From UBA1240 sp045599185 (GTDB taxonomy: Bacteria > Spirochaetota > Spirochaetia > Treponematales > Treponemataceae), in assembly GCA_045599185.1 (NCBI GenBank), contig JAZRVO010000021.1:47850-111849 (forward strand): 64,000 nt of DNA, written 5' to 3'. Shown here piece by piece: positions 1-8,299 of the stretch. Below the pieces are notes generated by a model. It was not told the DNA's origin. It saw only the letters and a list, made by a program, of their open reading frames with translations, and ran no database searches. Position 1 is the stretch's first letter. The number at the start of each line of letters is the position of its first letter. A program made the translations under genes and the position numbers.

Positions 1-9
1 ACTGAACTT

Positions 10-1221
10 TTAATAGTAATGCTTATCGTCGTCTTCAATTTTTGAAGATTCAGACGGGCTTACCCTTTCAGCAGTTTCTGCTTTTTCAGCCGGCTTACGA
101 ATAAACAGGCTTGCCGAACTTGCACCAGTATCCGCATGTTCTGAAAATTCAAATTTTTCAGTTTTTTCTTCACTGCGTTCATGGCGGCGCGGCGGCAATT
201 CCTTTCTGCGCAGACAAAGTTCAAGCAAATCGTTAACTTCGTCCTGACTCAGTTCTCGGAACTGACCGTCACCCAACTCTTCACCAAGGGCATTTTTTGT
301 TGTTAAATTGCCAATGCGAACACGCACCAGCGACTTAACGCGCATGTCAAAACTTTCCAGCACGCGGCGAATTTCACGGTTCTTGCCTTCAATTAGAACA
401 ATGCGCATTTTGCGCGAATTTATGCCTTCAGCAAACTTGCACTTGTAAAAAACGCCTTCAACGCGCACGCCTTTCATAAATTTTTCAGGCAGGCTGCGCG
501 GATACGGCAGGCTGGTTTCTACGATGTATTCCTTTTCCAGCTCTGCGGAAGGATGGGAAACTTTCGCCGCAAAATTACCGTCATTGGTAAAAATAATCAG
601 GCCGCTAGAAAACATATCCAGACGACCAACATTATAAAGGCGTTCGTCAAAATGTTCTTTCAGCAGGTCAGACGCAACAGCGCGGCCTTTTTCGTCATAC
701 AAAGAACAAACGTAGCCAATCGGTTTATTGAGCAAAACGTAGCGTTTGGTTTCTTCAGCTTTAAGAATTTTGCCGTCAACCATAATCTGGTCTTCGGCGG
801 TAACTTTTGTGCCAAGTTCAGTTACGGTTTCGCCGTTTACCTGCACACGGCCTGCAAGAATGAATTCTTCGCAGGCACGGCGGCTGGCCAAACCACTGCG
901 CGCCAGTGCAAGCTGAAGGCGCATCGGGCCGTTTTCATTATTGCCCAGAATATCGGAATTTTCAGCACGCCTGAAATCCTTTCTGTACTGCTTGTAATTA
1001 ATCGTTTTTTCAGCCTGTCTGTAACTTTCGCGGTTTTCATTCTGGTGTGCATGATGATATTTTTCACGGCTTCCGCCGTTCTGATAAAAATCATCATCTT
1101 TTTTAAAATGTTCGTCTCTCTTAAAATCACGGGAACGCGGACTTTTTTTAGCGCCAGTCCTGAAATCAAATTTGTTAAATCGTTTATCTTGCAAGTTCAA
1201 ATCTCTCACTTTCGGTTTCAT
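10..1221 (-). CDS. rluB: RluB-family 23S rRNA pseudouridine synthase
   Basis: Isomerises a uridine of 23S rRNA to pseudouridine; the exact target within the RluB/RluE/RluF group is inferred. About 403 residues from the ATG. A basic, Asn/Arg-rich N-terminal extension of about 100 residues precedes an S4 RNA-binding domain (about 101-150, LASRRACEEFILAGRVQVNG). The catalytic domain has LLNKPIGYVCS and GRLDMFSSGL with the catalytic Asp near residue 202, then EGKNREIRRVLESF. A second charged, low-complexity tail of about 70 residues follows. An upstream TTG at 1242 would add 7 residues; the ATG is preferred. The start overlaps the end of scpB, so it is probably the last gene of the recA-folK-scpA-scpB run. 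The tails are longer than usual for the family. Confidence 0.9.
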   Translation of the reverse strand: MKPKVRDLNLQDKRFNKFDFRTGAKKSPRSRDFKRDEHFKKDDDFYQNGGSREKYHHAHQNENRESYRQAEKTINYKQYRKDFRRAENSDILGNNENGPMRLQLALARSGLASRRACEEFILAGRVQVNGETVTELGTKVTAEDQIMVDGKILKAEETKRYVLLNKPIGYVCSLYDEKGRAVASDLLKEHFDERLYNVGRLDMFSSGLIIFTNDGNFAAKVSHPSAELEKEYIVETSLPYPRSLPEKFMKGVRVEGVFYKCKFAEGINSRKMRIVLIEGKNREIRRVLESFDMRVKSLVRVRIGNLTTKNALGEELGDGQFRELSQDEVNDLLELCLRRKELPPRRHERSEEKTEKFEFSEHADTGASSASLFIRKPAEKAETAERVSPSESSKIEDDDKHYY

Positions 1222-1729
1222 CAAGTTTTGGAAGATCAGCAATGCTGTTCATTCTGAAGAATTTCAAGAATTCTTTCGTAGTTCCATATTGGGAAGGTTT
1301 TCCGGGCACGTCTTTTTTGCCCACTTCCTTAATCAGTGTTCGTTCGTGCAAAAGCCGAATCATATTATCAACCGAAACACCGCGAATTGCTTCAATTTCG
1401 GCACGGGTGATGGGCTGTTTATAGGCAATGATTGACAGCGTTTCCATTGCCGCCTTGGAAAGCCGGTTGTCATTTTTCTTGCCGTAACGGTCTTTCAAAA
1501 ATTCCCAAAGTTCTTCTTTAGGGCTTATTATCCAGCCGCCGCTAATCTGCACTAAAGAAACACCAGAATCGTCAGAACGGTATTTTTCCTGCAAATTTTC
1601 AACGGCAGCTTCTACAACTTCAAGGCCAAGGTTAGAAATTTTAGACAAAGCCTGACAATCAAGCGGCTCGCTTTCAAGATAGAAAATCGCTTCTATCAAA
1701 GCGGTTTCTCTTTGCAAATCAACTTCCAT
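1184..1729 (-). CDS. scpB: Segregation and condensation protein B
   Basis: ScpB is the winged-helix kleisin-associated subunit of the SMC-ScpA-ScpB condensin that compacts and separates chromosomes in the cytoplasm. The 181-residue product has the usual family length, and the stretch METLSIIAYKQPITRAEIEAIRG and NMIRLLHERTLIKEVGKKDVPGKPSQYGTTKEFLKFF is diagnostic when read as two parts of the second winged helix. The gene follows scpA after 2 nt and its 3' end overlaps the start of rluB by 38 nt; the scpA-scpB-rluB order is common in Gram-positives and spirochaetes. Confidence 0.95.
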   Translation of the reverse strand: MEVDLQRETALIEAIFYLESEPLDCQALSKISNLGLEVVEAAVENLQEKYRSDDSGVSLVQISGGWIISPKEELWEFLKDRYGKKNDNRLSKAAMETLSIIAYKQPITRAEIEAIRGVSVDNMIRLLHERTLIKEVGKKDVPGKPSQYGTTKEFLKFFRMNSIADLPKLDETESERFELAR

Positions 1730-1731
1730 TT

Positions 1732-2481
1732 TTAACTCTCAAACGGCTTAATTTTTATGTCGCCAAACAGTTTATTTTGGTAAATGCAGGCAATTTTTTG
1801 TTTTACGGCTTCCAGAATTGCCATAAATGCGCAAACTACGTCCAGAAGGCTTTTTTCACGGACAATCAAATCGGTAAAATAGCACTCGCCTTTGTTTTCA
1901 AAAAATTCGCTCATCAGCGTAATTTTTTCGCTGGTGGTAATTTCTTCACGCATATCAAGAATTTTTTCAGCAGAAAAGGCTGAAATCAAATCAGAAAAAA
2001 CTTTCAGCAAATCCCAGGTATCAACCTGTTCCCAAAGTTCTTCCTCTTCAAACGGAAGAATGCGCTGAATTTTCCGCCTTTCAATGCTCCACTCCGCTTC
2101 TTCTTCCTTTCGTTCCATCAGTTCAGAAAGTTTCTTGAACTTCTGGTATTCAATAAGCTTGTCAACAAGTTCCTGACGCGGGTCTTCAATTTCTTCATCA
2201 TCAAAAGTAACTTCAACCGGCAAAAGCATGCGCGACTTTATGTGCAGCAAGTCTGCCGCCAAAGAATAAAAATCGGTCAGATTATCCAGATCAGTGCTCA
2301 CTGCATAGTCAAGATAGTCAAGATACTGCTCAGTAATTTCGCCAACCGGAATGTCGTAAATATTTATTTCGTTTTTCTTTATAAGAAAAAGCAGCAAGTC
2401 CAAAGGCCCTTCAAACTTGCCTAACTTGAACTTTGTACCGTCGTCAACTGTTTCAGTCAACTCTTCCTGTGCTGTTTCCAT
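1732..2481 (-). CDS. scpA: Segregation and condensation protein A
   Basis: Kleisin subunit that bridges SMC heads with ScpB. The N-terminal kleisin motif is clear (FKLGKFEGPLDLLLFLIKKN), followed by INIYDIPVGEITEQYLDYL and an acidic middle, and a winged-helix C-terminus (LVREKSLLDVVCAFMAILEAVKQ). The reading frame is open to 2553, but the extra 24 residues lie inside folK and look unlike any ScpA; the ATG at 2481 (METAQEEL) gives 249 residues, the normal size. It overlaps the 3' end of folK by 25 nt, indicating translational coupling. Confidence 0.93.
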   Translation of the reverse strand: METAQEELTETVDDGTKFKLGKFEGPLDLLLFLIKKNEINIYDIPVGEITEQYLDYLDYAVSTDLDNLTDFYSLAADLLHIKSRMLLPVEVTFDDEEIEDPRQELVDKLIEYQKFKKLSELMERKEEEAEWSIERRKIQRILPFEEEELWEQVDTWDLLKVFSDLISAFSAEKILDMREEITTSEKITLMSEFFENKGECYFTDLIVREKSLLDVVCAFMAILEAVKQKIACIYQNKLFGDIKIKPFES

Positions 2482-2990
2482 AATTCCACACCTTGATCGC
2501 CTAAACCGGCCAATATTTGGGAATATTTTTGCCCCGTTATAGGGTCGGCACATTCCGGCAAAATCTCAAGCAAAGGCACCAGCACAAACTGACGTTCGTG
2601 CATCAGGTAATGTGGAATTATCAGCGGTTTCCGGCAATTTTCTTCACGAATTATTTCATTGCCGAAAAGTTCTATATCAATATCAAGTGTTCTTGGACCT
2701 TTTTCTACAACATTCAGCCGCACGCGACCAAAAGAATTTTCTATGGACTGGCAAACTTCCAGAAGTTCACGCGCACTGCCCTGCCATTCGCCGCAAACCG
2801 CCATGTTCAAAAAATCTGCCTGATTTTCTACATAGCGCGCTTTTGTTTTATAAATGGAAGAACAGCGCAAATTGGCAAGAACTTCGCTTAATTTAACGCA
2901 CGCCGCATCCAAAACTGCGTTGCACTGCATCAGGCTGCCATCGCTTTTTACAAACGGCAAGTTAGAACCAAGTCCAAGAACAGCTAGCAT
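2457..2990 (-). CDS. folK: 2-amino-4-hydroxy-6-hydroxymethyldihydropteridine pyrophosphokinase
   Basis: HPPK transfers pyrophosphate from ATP to 6-hydroxymethyl-7,8-dihydropterin in folate synthesis. The 177-residue product shows LGLGSNL at the start, the GPRTLDIDIELFG signature with the metal-binding Asp pair, and IPHYLMHERQFVLVPLLEI. Its ATG overlaps the recA TGA (TGATG), so it is translationally coupled to recA. No folP or folB is in the window, so it sits away from other folate genes. Confidence 0.94.
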   Translation of the reverse strand: MLAVLGLGSNLPFVKSDGSLMQCNAVLDAACVKLSEVLANLRCSSIYKTKARYVENQADFLNMAVCGEWQGSARELLEVCQSIENSFGRVRLNVVEKGPRTLDIDIELFGNEIIREENCRKPLIIPHYLMHERQFVLVPLLEILPECADPITGQKYSQILAGLGDQGVELWKQHRKS

Positions 2991-4195
2991 CAGAACAATT
3001 CCTCTGGTGGCAAAGGCTTTTTACCGATTGTTTCTTTTGCAGGTGCAGCCGCAGGTTTTGCAGCGGCTTTTGCTTTTGCTGCATCAGAATCAGCAGAAAC
3101 GCCTACGCTGATTTTATCATCAGCAGGTTTTGCACCTGTTTTTTCAGCATTTTTAATGCTCTGTCCGGGGAAAAGTTTTGTACGGATTTCCGTTTCAATT
3201 TTCTGGCGGAATTCGGCATTGCTTTCCAAAAATGCCAGGGCATTTTCACGTCCCTGTCCGATTTTTTCATCGCCAACAGAGAACCATGCACCGCTTTTTT
3301 TGATTATTTCGTGCTTAACGGCTGCATCAAGCAGGCTGGAAGTTGCAGAAATACCTTTACCGAAGAAAATATCCAGTTCAATTTTGCGGAAAGGCGGCGC
3401 AACCTTGTTTTTTACAACCTTTACGCGTACGCGGTTACCAACTGCATCTTCTTCGCCCTTTACTTCAATTGACTCAATGCGGCGAACGTCAAGACGAACA
3501 GAAGTATAAAATTTAAGTGCGTTACCACCGGTTGTAGTTTCCGGGTTACCGAACATTACACCAATCTTCATGCGAATCTGGTTAATGAAAATTACGAGAC
3601 AGTTGCTTTTGCCGACAATTGCAGTAAGTTTACGCAATGCCTGACTCATCAAACGTGCCTGCAAGCCCATCTGTGATTCACCCATTTCGCCTTCAATTTC
3701 TTTCTGCGGCGTTAAGGCTGCAACCGAGTCGATGACGATAATGTCAACCGCGCCGGAACGCACAAGATTTTCACAAATTTCAAGTGCCTGTTCACCTGTA
3801 TCCGGCTGAGACACCCACAGATTGTCAATGTCTACGCCAAGATTTTTTGCATATACAGGGTCAAGGGCGTGTTCAGCATCGATGAATGCAGCAATTCCGT
3901 TCAATTTTTGTGATTCGGCAATTGCATGCAGCGCCAGAGTTGTATTACCAGAAGATTCTGGACCGTAAATTTCAATAATACGGCCGCGGGGATAACCGCC
4001 AATACCAAGTGCTTCATCCAGAAGAATGGAACCTGAAGGTATTACGTCAATTCCAGCTGCATCGGCATGGGTACCAAGCTTCATCAAAGAACCCTGTCCA
4101 AATTGCTTCTCAATTTGCAAGCGCGCAGCTTCCAAAGCTTTCATTTTTTCCGACATGTCTGCCGGATTTTCTGTTTCAACAGTCATTTTTGCCAC
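2990..4195 (-). CDS. recA: Recombinase RecA with an altered Walker A
   Basis: RecA forms ATP-dependent filaments on single-stranded DNA for strand exchange and SOS induction. About 401 residues from the GTG at 4195, which has GGGAGG five bases upstream; ATG at 4186 and GTG at 4210 are alternatives. Family segments are intact: the MAW-like IEIYGPESSG, AFIDAEHALDP, the Walker B region DIIVIDSVAALTP, QARLMSQALRKL, INQIRMKIGVMFGNPETTTGGNALKFY. The P-loop reads GPESSGNTTL: the invariant Lys is Asn (AAT at 3944-3946, about residue 84). The C-terminal tail is Ala/Lys-rich. First gene of the recA-folK-scpA-scpB-rluB run. No obvious LexA-type palindrome upstream. Identity is certain; catalytic competence is in question. 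Confidence 0.97.
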   Translation of the reverse strand: MAKMTVETENPADMSEKMKALEAARLQIEKQFGQGSLMKLGTHADAAGIDVIPSGSILLDEALGIGGYPRGRIIEIYGPESSGNTTLALHAIAESQKLNGIAAFIDAEHALDPVYAKNLGVDIDNLWVSQPDTGEQALEICENLVRSGAVDIIVIDSVAALTPQKEIEGEMGESQMGLQARLMSQALRKLTAIVGKSNCLVIFINQIRMKIGVMFGNPETTTGGNALKFYTSVRLDVRRIESIEVKGEEDAVGNRVRVKVVKNKVAPPFRKIELDIFFGKGISATSSLLDAAVKHEIIKKSGAWFSVGDEKIGQGRENALAFLESNAEFRQKIETEIRTKLFPGQSIKNAEKTGAKPADDKISVGVSADSDAAKAKAAAKPAAAPAKETIGKKPLPPEELF

Positions 4196-4312
4196 CTTTT
4201 CCTCCCACACAGTAATAAATTAGGTGCAAATAAAAAATTTTAGCAATTTTTGCAAAAAAACATCATTATTTTAAAAACATTTTAAATTAGAACGGTATTT
4301 TAAGCGAACAAA

Positions 4313-5434
4313 TTATTTCAGTTCACCCTGAATTGGCTGATAAACAGTTTTACCGTGCAAAACAATTTTAGTGCCCACAAAATCAATTCTGCCTAAAATC
4401 TGCAAAGGCCGTTCAGGGTCAATGTGCGTAGGCTTGTCTACTACAAGCGAAACAATGCCGTCAATACGAGACATGGTTTCATAGCCGATAACAAAATCGC
4501 ACATATACTGGTATTCGTCTTCAACTACGTTTGCAACACGACCACTCCAGACAACCCAGCAGTCCTGATACAGATACGGCGTTTCAGAAACCTGCGCATA
4601 AGTAAAATTATCCTGAGCATTGTCCTTAACCGTTTCAAAGTCAGGTTCCTGCACAAAAGCCTGCAAATCAAGCATCTTAGACTTAATTGCACTGGATGCG
4701 TTTGAATTAAGCACACGGTTAATTTCAACAATAGCCGCATTGTCACGGTGTTTCTGAAAATAATCAATGGCTTTATCGTGAGAATTAGTAATTTCTGAAG
4801 AAGTCAAAATAAGATTGTGGATTCCGCCCTTAACGTCAATCGGATTCCGTTTTTCATCACCGGAAAGTTCCAGATGGCTTAAATCGGCACGCTGCGGCTT
4901 GTTACTGCTGATGTAACGTCCCAAAAGCACACTGAAAAATATCAGCAGTACAACAGCACATGTCCATACCACCGGCATTACAGGAAAATAAAAACCTGTA
5001 TCAGGATAGAATTTCTTTATTTTTCCGTTGGAAACCCACTGAGAAATTGTAGAAATGTCGCCATTTTTGCGGATAAAAGTCATCGCACGCTTGGCAACCT
5101 TGTTCTGTGGTTCAAACTCTAAAACTTCAAGGTAAGTATCAACCGCCTGTGCCGTATCACCACGGCGCAAAAACATTGCAGCCTGCGCAGTAAGCAATTC
5201 CGGAGCATCGCTGCGTAAAGTTGCAGCACGCGTCAAATAATCCTGGGCACCGCCAATATCGCCAGTGTACAAACAGGAAACGCCCAGCATGTAAAAAAAC
5301 TCAAAAGATTCACGAAAATACATTATCTTTGGTTCAAGCTGAGTAATAACTGCTGAGAACTTGTGCTGCTGAAACAACTTGCGCTCTTTTCTAAGTTCTT
5401 CTTGTCTCGGTTCCTGTACCACCATCTGGCGCAT
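4313..5434 (-). CDS. Membrane-anchored TPR protein
   Basis: Unrecognised beyond domain level. About 373 residues from the ATG at 5434, which has GGAG ten bases upstream; a TTG at 5443 would add three residues. Residues 20-130 form two or three tetratricopeptide repeats (FFYMLGVSCLYTGDIGGAQDYL, AQAAMFLRRGDTAQAVDTYLEVL). One transmembrane helix follows near 155-175 (VMPVVWTCAVVLLIFFSVLLG), then a soluble C-terminal region of about 200 residues containing a possible beta-barrel segment (DCWVVWSGRVANVVEDEY, QILGRIDFVGTKIVL). The TPR part is predicted cytoplasmic and the tail periplasmic. Not obviously in an operon with recA; a 117-nt gap separates them. Confidence 0.75.
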   Translation of the reverse strand: MRQMVVQEPRQEELRKERKLFQQHKFSAVITQLEPKIMYFRESFEFFYMLGVSCLYTGDIGGAQDYLTRAATLRSDAPELLTAQAAMFLRRGDTAQAVDTYLEVLEFEPQNKVAKRAMTFIRKNGDISTISQWVSNGKIKKFYPDTGFYFPVMPVVWTCAVVLLIFFSVLLGRYISSNKPQRADLSHLELSGDEKRNPIDVKGGIHNLILTSSEITNSHDKAIDYFQKHRDNAAIVEINRVLNSNASSAIKSKMLDLQAFVQEPDFETVKDNAQDNFTYAQVSETPYLYQDCWVVWSGRVANVVEDEYQYMCDFVIGYETMSRIDGIVSLVVDKPTHIDPERPLQILGRIDFVGTKIVLHGKTVYQPIQGELK

Positions 5435-5576
5435 TTTGGTCAAACTCCATATTTTACGCTTTCATATTTTTAAATAAAATATAAAAAGCTACCATTTAAC
5501 ACGCTTTCACAATTCGTCAATTACAAAAACGTGAACAGCTGCAGAAAAACTCCATTTTCTCCGCAACCGTTTTGTT

Positions 5577-6278
5577 TTATTTAGAAAGCTGGCTTTCCAG
5601 CTCAAAAATTCTTCTTTGATACGCTGCAATTGCCTGTTCGTAACTGCGGCTTTTCTTTTCATATTCTTCAGCAGCCTTCAGCGATTCTTCATGTGTAATC
5701 TTCAAAAGCTGAAGCAATTCTTCTTCGCGCTGCCGCTGCTGAATAAGTTCAAGCCTGTACAAGCTTGCTTCACGCTTAGGGCTTGCCGCATAATCATCAA
5801 CAATCATTTTATAAAACAAAGCCGCGCGTTCATAGTTTTTATAGCCATACAAACATTCCGCTATCCAGAACAGGGCAAACGAAACCTTTTCGTGGTTCGG
5901 ATTCGCCTTTACAAAATCGTAAAGCTGCTTTATGGCTTCCTCGTTCTGATCCAGCAGATAAAGTGCCCTGCCCCTTTGATAGGCAACTTCCGCACCGTGT
6001 TCACTTTTTGCATATTTTGCCAGAAACGCGTTGCAATCGTTCAGGGCCGAACGGGTTTCGCCAGCACTCATCTGCGCCATAATCAGCCAGAAAAGTGAAT
6101 CTTCTTCCGAAGCCTGTTTTTCATTACAGGCTTTCTTAAAAAGCATTATGGCCGTAGCCCAGTCTTCGCCTGCATAAGCTTCAAGTCCGGGCAAAAGTGC
6201 ATCGTTAAAAGAAGCCTGGGCAAAAACCGGCAAAAAGCAGGCTAGAACGAACAAAAAACATACAGCTGCCTTTTTCAT
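5577..6278 (-). CDS. Exported TPR protein, YbgF/CpoB-like
   Basis: About 233 residues with a cleavable signal peptide (MKKAAVCFLFVLACFLPVFAQA). Tetratricopeptide units run from about residue 25 to 170 (LEAYAGEDWATAIMLFKKAC, EVAYQRGRALYLLDQNEEAIKQL, SFALFWIAECLYGYKNYERAAL), followed by a coiled coil to the C-terminus (SLKAAEEYEKKSRSYEQAIAAY). The architecture resembles CpoB/YbgF with the coiled coil at the opposite end, so this is only a loose comparison. The ATG overlaps the rpe stop as ATGA, so it is translated from the rpe message. Role probably in periplasmic or outer-membrane protein scaffolding (inference). Confidence 0.8.
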   Translation of the reverse strand: MKKAAVCFLFVLACFLPVFAQASFNDALLPGLEAYAGEDWATAIMLFKKACNEKQASEEDSLFWLIMAQMSAGETRSALNDCNAFLAKYAKSEHGAEVAYQRGRALYLLDQNEEAIKQLYDFVKANPNHEKVSFALFWIAECLYGYKNYERAALFYKMIVDDYAASPKREASLYRLELIQQRQREEELLQLLKITHEESLKAAEEYEKKSRSYEQAIAAYQRRIFELESQLSK

Positions 6279-6913
6279 AGCAAATGCTCCCATTTAAGCG
6301 AACCTGAAAAAAATGACGAACCCGAAACAATTACGTCAACGCCGGCATCAACAACCGACTTTATCGTTTCATTGTTTATTCCGCCGTCAACTGAAATTTT
6401 ATAATTATACGAATTTTTCTGCCTGATTTCTGCAAGCTGTGCTATTTTTTCTACACAGCGAGGAATGAGAACCTGTCCGCCGAAGCCCGGATTTACCGTC
6501 ATTACCAGAACCAGATCAACATAAGGCAGAATTTCTTCAAGCGCACTTACAGGCGTTGAAGGAACGATGCAGATGCCGGCCTTTTTACCCAGCGAATGAA
6601 TCTGCTGAATAATCCGGTGGTGATGAACCGCTGCTTCATAATGGAACGTAATCCAGTCCGCACCGGCTTTTGCAAAAGTTTCAATATGATTCTGCGGATT
6701 GTCTATCATTAAATGCACGTCAAAATTCAAGCCGCAGATTTTTCGAATTGCTTCTACCACAGGCTGCCCGAAAGTAATATTGGGCACAAAAGAACCGTCC
6801 ATAATATCAATATGCACCCACGGTGCGCCGGATTCTTCTATTATAGAGAGTGATTTAGCTAAATTAGTGTAATCCGCAGACAAAATTGACGGAGCCAGAA
6901 CAAATTTACTCAT
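6275..6913 (-). CDS. rpe: Ribulose-phosphate 3-epimerase
   Basis: Interconverts ribulose 5-phosphate and xylulose 5-phosphate in the pentose phosphate pathway. The 212-residue TIM barrel has every family motif: LAPSILSADYTNL, VHIDIMDGSFVPNITFG, DVHLMIDNP, VLVMTVNPGFGGQ and SVDGGIN. No Shine-Dalgarno precedes the ATG; instead a -10 hexamer ends 7 nt upstream, so the message is predicted leaderless. It is followed with ATGA overlap by the exported TPR gene. Confidence 0.97.
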   Translation of the reverse strand: MSKFVLAPSILSADYTNLAKSLSIIEESGAPWVHIDIMDGSFVPNITFGQPVVEAIRKICGLNFDVHLMIDNPQNHIETFAKAGADWITFHYEAAVHHHRIIQQIHSLGKKAGICIVPSTPVSALEEILPYVDLVLVMTVNPGFGGQVLIPRCVEKIAQLAEIRQKNSYNYKISVDGGINNETIKSVVDAGVDVIVSGSSFFSGSLKWEHLL

Positions 6914-6920
6914 TTGGGTA

Positions 6921-6949
6921 ATAATAACAGAGTAGTTAAAGTATGTAAA
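6921..6949 (-). promoter_or_regulatory. Promoter of rpe, predicted leaderless
   Basis: On the minus strand TTTACA (6944-6949), a 17-bp spacer and TATTAT (6921-6926). The hexamer ends 7 nt before the rpe ATG, placing the expected transcription start at the start codon. Confidence 0.6.
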
Positions 6950-7191
6950 TAGAAAAGTTTACATTACAAATACCATTGCCGGTAACAGAACCTGCATAAA
7001 GTCGGCAGACTGAATACCGGGTTTTCTGCAAAAGGTAAAAACATGCGCCAGCCGGCAGGCTTTCTAATGCTTTCAATAAAAATATGCAGAAATTTGCAAA
7101 CCTTTGAATTCAAGCAAAACCAAGCAAAAACTGCTGCCTTTAACACGCATTTATTTTAAATTTATTTAAAAAACTTTTTTACAAAAATTAC
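6950..7191. other. Intergenic stretch with no gene seen
   Basis: This is the upstream half of the 380-nt gap between the divergent rpe and the TPR gene. A 60-codon frame on the minus strand has no ribosome-binding site, biased composition (Phe/Cys-rich) or family resemblance, and was not accepted. No RNA gene or clear hairpin was recognised. Confidence 0.5.
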
Positions 7192-7220
7192 TTGACTAAA
7201 AAACCGAGATATATTATAAA
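7192..7220 (+). promoter_or_regulatory. Upstream promoter P1 of the TPR-greA pair
   Basis: TTGACT (7192-7197), 17-bp spacer, TATAAA (7215-7220). It lies 62 bp upstream of a second promoter with the same TTGACTAAA -35 block. Confidence 0.55.
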
Positions 7221-7253
7221 CAATGCCCTTTTCTGAAAAAAAATCAAAAACAA

Positions 7254-7281
7254 TTGACTAAAGCATACATTTCTGTATAAT
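7254..7281 (+). promoter_or_regulatory. Downstream promoter P2 of the TPR-greA pair
   Basis: TTGACT (7254-7259), 16-bp spacer and a perfect TATAAT (7276-7281). The ATG at 7294 is 12 nt after the hexamer, so the expected leader is about 6 nt with no Shine-Dalgarno. Confidence 0.7.
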
Positions 7282-7293
7282 GAAATATAGTCT

Positions 7294-8241
7294 ATGAATA
7301 CACAATCCGAAGTCAAACTATCACAGGCATACAAAAATCTCAAAGAAGGCAAATTTGAAGATGCCTGGAAGATTTTACAGGATGCCTGGTCTTTTGATTT
7401 AGACAATAAAGAAATTCAGGCAGCCATTAAATGCATTAATTTCTGGAAAGACCGTCTGGTAAAAGCGGAACAGTATCAGGATCCATACGAAAAAGGCGAA
7501 AGTCTGCTTTCCCAGTGGAAGGCATTTACACGCTTTATGGACAAGGACGGGCAGTATTTTGAACGCAGCATGTACGCAGTTCGTCAAGGAATTTTTTCCC
7601 TTGCGCTGAAATATTACAATGAAACGCTTTCTTCAAAAGCCGCCCAGCAGCGTAATGTTCAGATTGGACCCGATTTGTACCGGAAAGCCGGTTTGTGTTA
7701 CAAAAAACTTGGTGATTACGAAAATGCACTAAAATTCCTTGAATCGGCGTGTCAGCTTTGCCCGAATTCTGCAACAATTTTTGCCGAAATGGCAGATTGC
7801 TATGCACTTTGCGGCAACGAACGGACTGCCAAGGTTTTTTTTAGGGAAGCATTTTTTGTTGATGCCCAGAGCGTAGATTTATCATTGCTTGATTCTGAAC
7901 TCATCTGTTATTTGGTTAAACAGACAGCGGAAAACGGTTTCACCGGACCGCTGCTACAAGAATGGATTCCCGTATACGGTGTATTATTCGGCGTGTTTAA
8001 CGTAAAACGTGAGCTTGGAGCGATAGAAATCGGTAAACTTAAACAAAAAATTTACAGTTTGGAAGTTTCTATCCGGCAGCGCGGAAATGATGCGCAGGTT
8101 TTAATGCCGCAGCTGATAAATCACTACTTTTGGCTGATTGACCATTACATCACCGTTGGCGAAGATCGGGCACGCATTAACGAGATTCTGCTTAAACTGA
8201 AAGTGCTGAACCCCAGCATTTACGAAAAATACACAATGTAA
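7294..8241 (+). CDS. TPR-repeat protein upstream of greA
   Basis: Cytoplasmic protein of 315 residues without signal peptide. Tetratricopeptide repeats are visible near 10-45 (LSQAYKNLKEGKFEDAWKIL), 105-160 (YRKAGLCYKKLGDYENALKF) and 165-190 (FAEMADCYALCGNERTAKVFF); the C-terminal 120 residues are alpha-helical and unrecognised. It precedes the long GreA protein, whose own N-terminal extension is also helical-repeat rich, suggesting that the two act together (inference). Start chosen because it is the first ATG after promoter P2; there is no ribosome-binding site. Confidence 0.8.
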   Translation: MNTQSEVKLSQAYKNLKEGKFEDAWKILQDAWSFDLDNKEIQAAIKCINFWKDRLVKAEQYQDPYEKGESLLSQWKAFTRFMDKDGQYFERSMYAVRQGIFSLALKYYNETLSSKAAQQRNVQIGPDLYRKAGLCYKKLGDYENALKFLESACQLCPNSATIFAEMADCYALCGNERTAKVFFREAFFVDAQSVDLSLLDSELICYLVKQTAENGFTGPLLQEWIPVYGVLFGVFNVKRELGAIEIGKLKQKIYSLEVSIRQRGNDAQVLMPQLINHYFWLIDHYITVGEDRARINEILLKLKVLNPSIYEKYTM

Positions 8242-8275
8242 ACGGTGCATTTTGCACCGTGCAGCACAAAGCTGC
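8242..8275 (+). other. Two back-to-back hairpins before greA
   Basis: ACGGTGCA (8242-8249) pairs with TGCACCGT (8253-8260) across a 3-nt loop, immediately followed by GCAGC (8261-8265) pairing with GCTGC (8271-8275). No T-run follows, so this is not a normal terminator. The greA ribosome-binding site starts about 10 nt later. A processing or stability element is the likeliest explanation. Confidence 0.5.
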
Positions 8276-8299
8276 AATTTCGCTTAGGAGTGAAAAAAT

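Noticed and set aside
553..1257. Long open frame on the plus strand over rluB
   Set aside because: Antisense to a clear RluB gene; shadow of its codon bias, like several others over scpB, infB, bamA and tamB.
4211..4312. SOS box in the recA upstream region
   Set aside because: No GAAC-N4-GTTC or comparable palindrome was found, so LexA control is not claimed.
6964..7146. 60-codon minus-strand frame in the rpe upstream gap
   Set aside because: No ribosome-binding site, odd Phe/Cys composition and no family resemblance.
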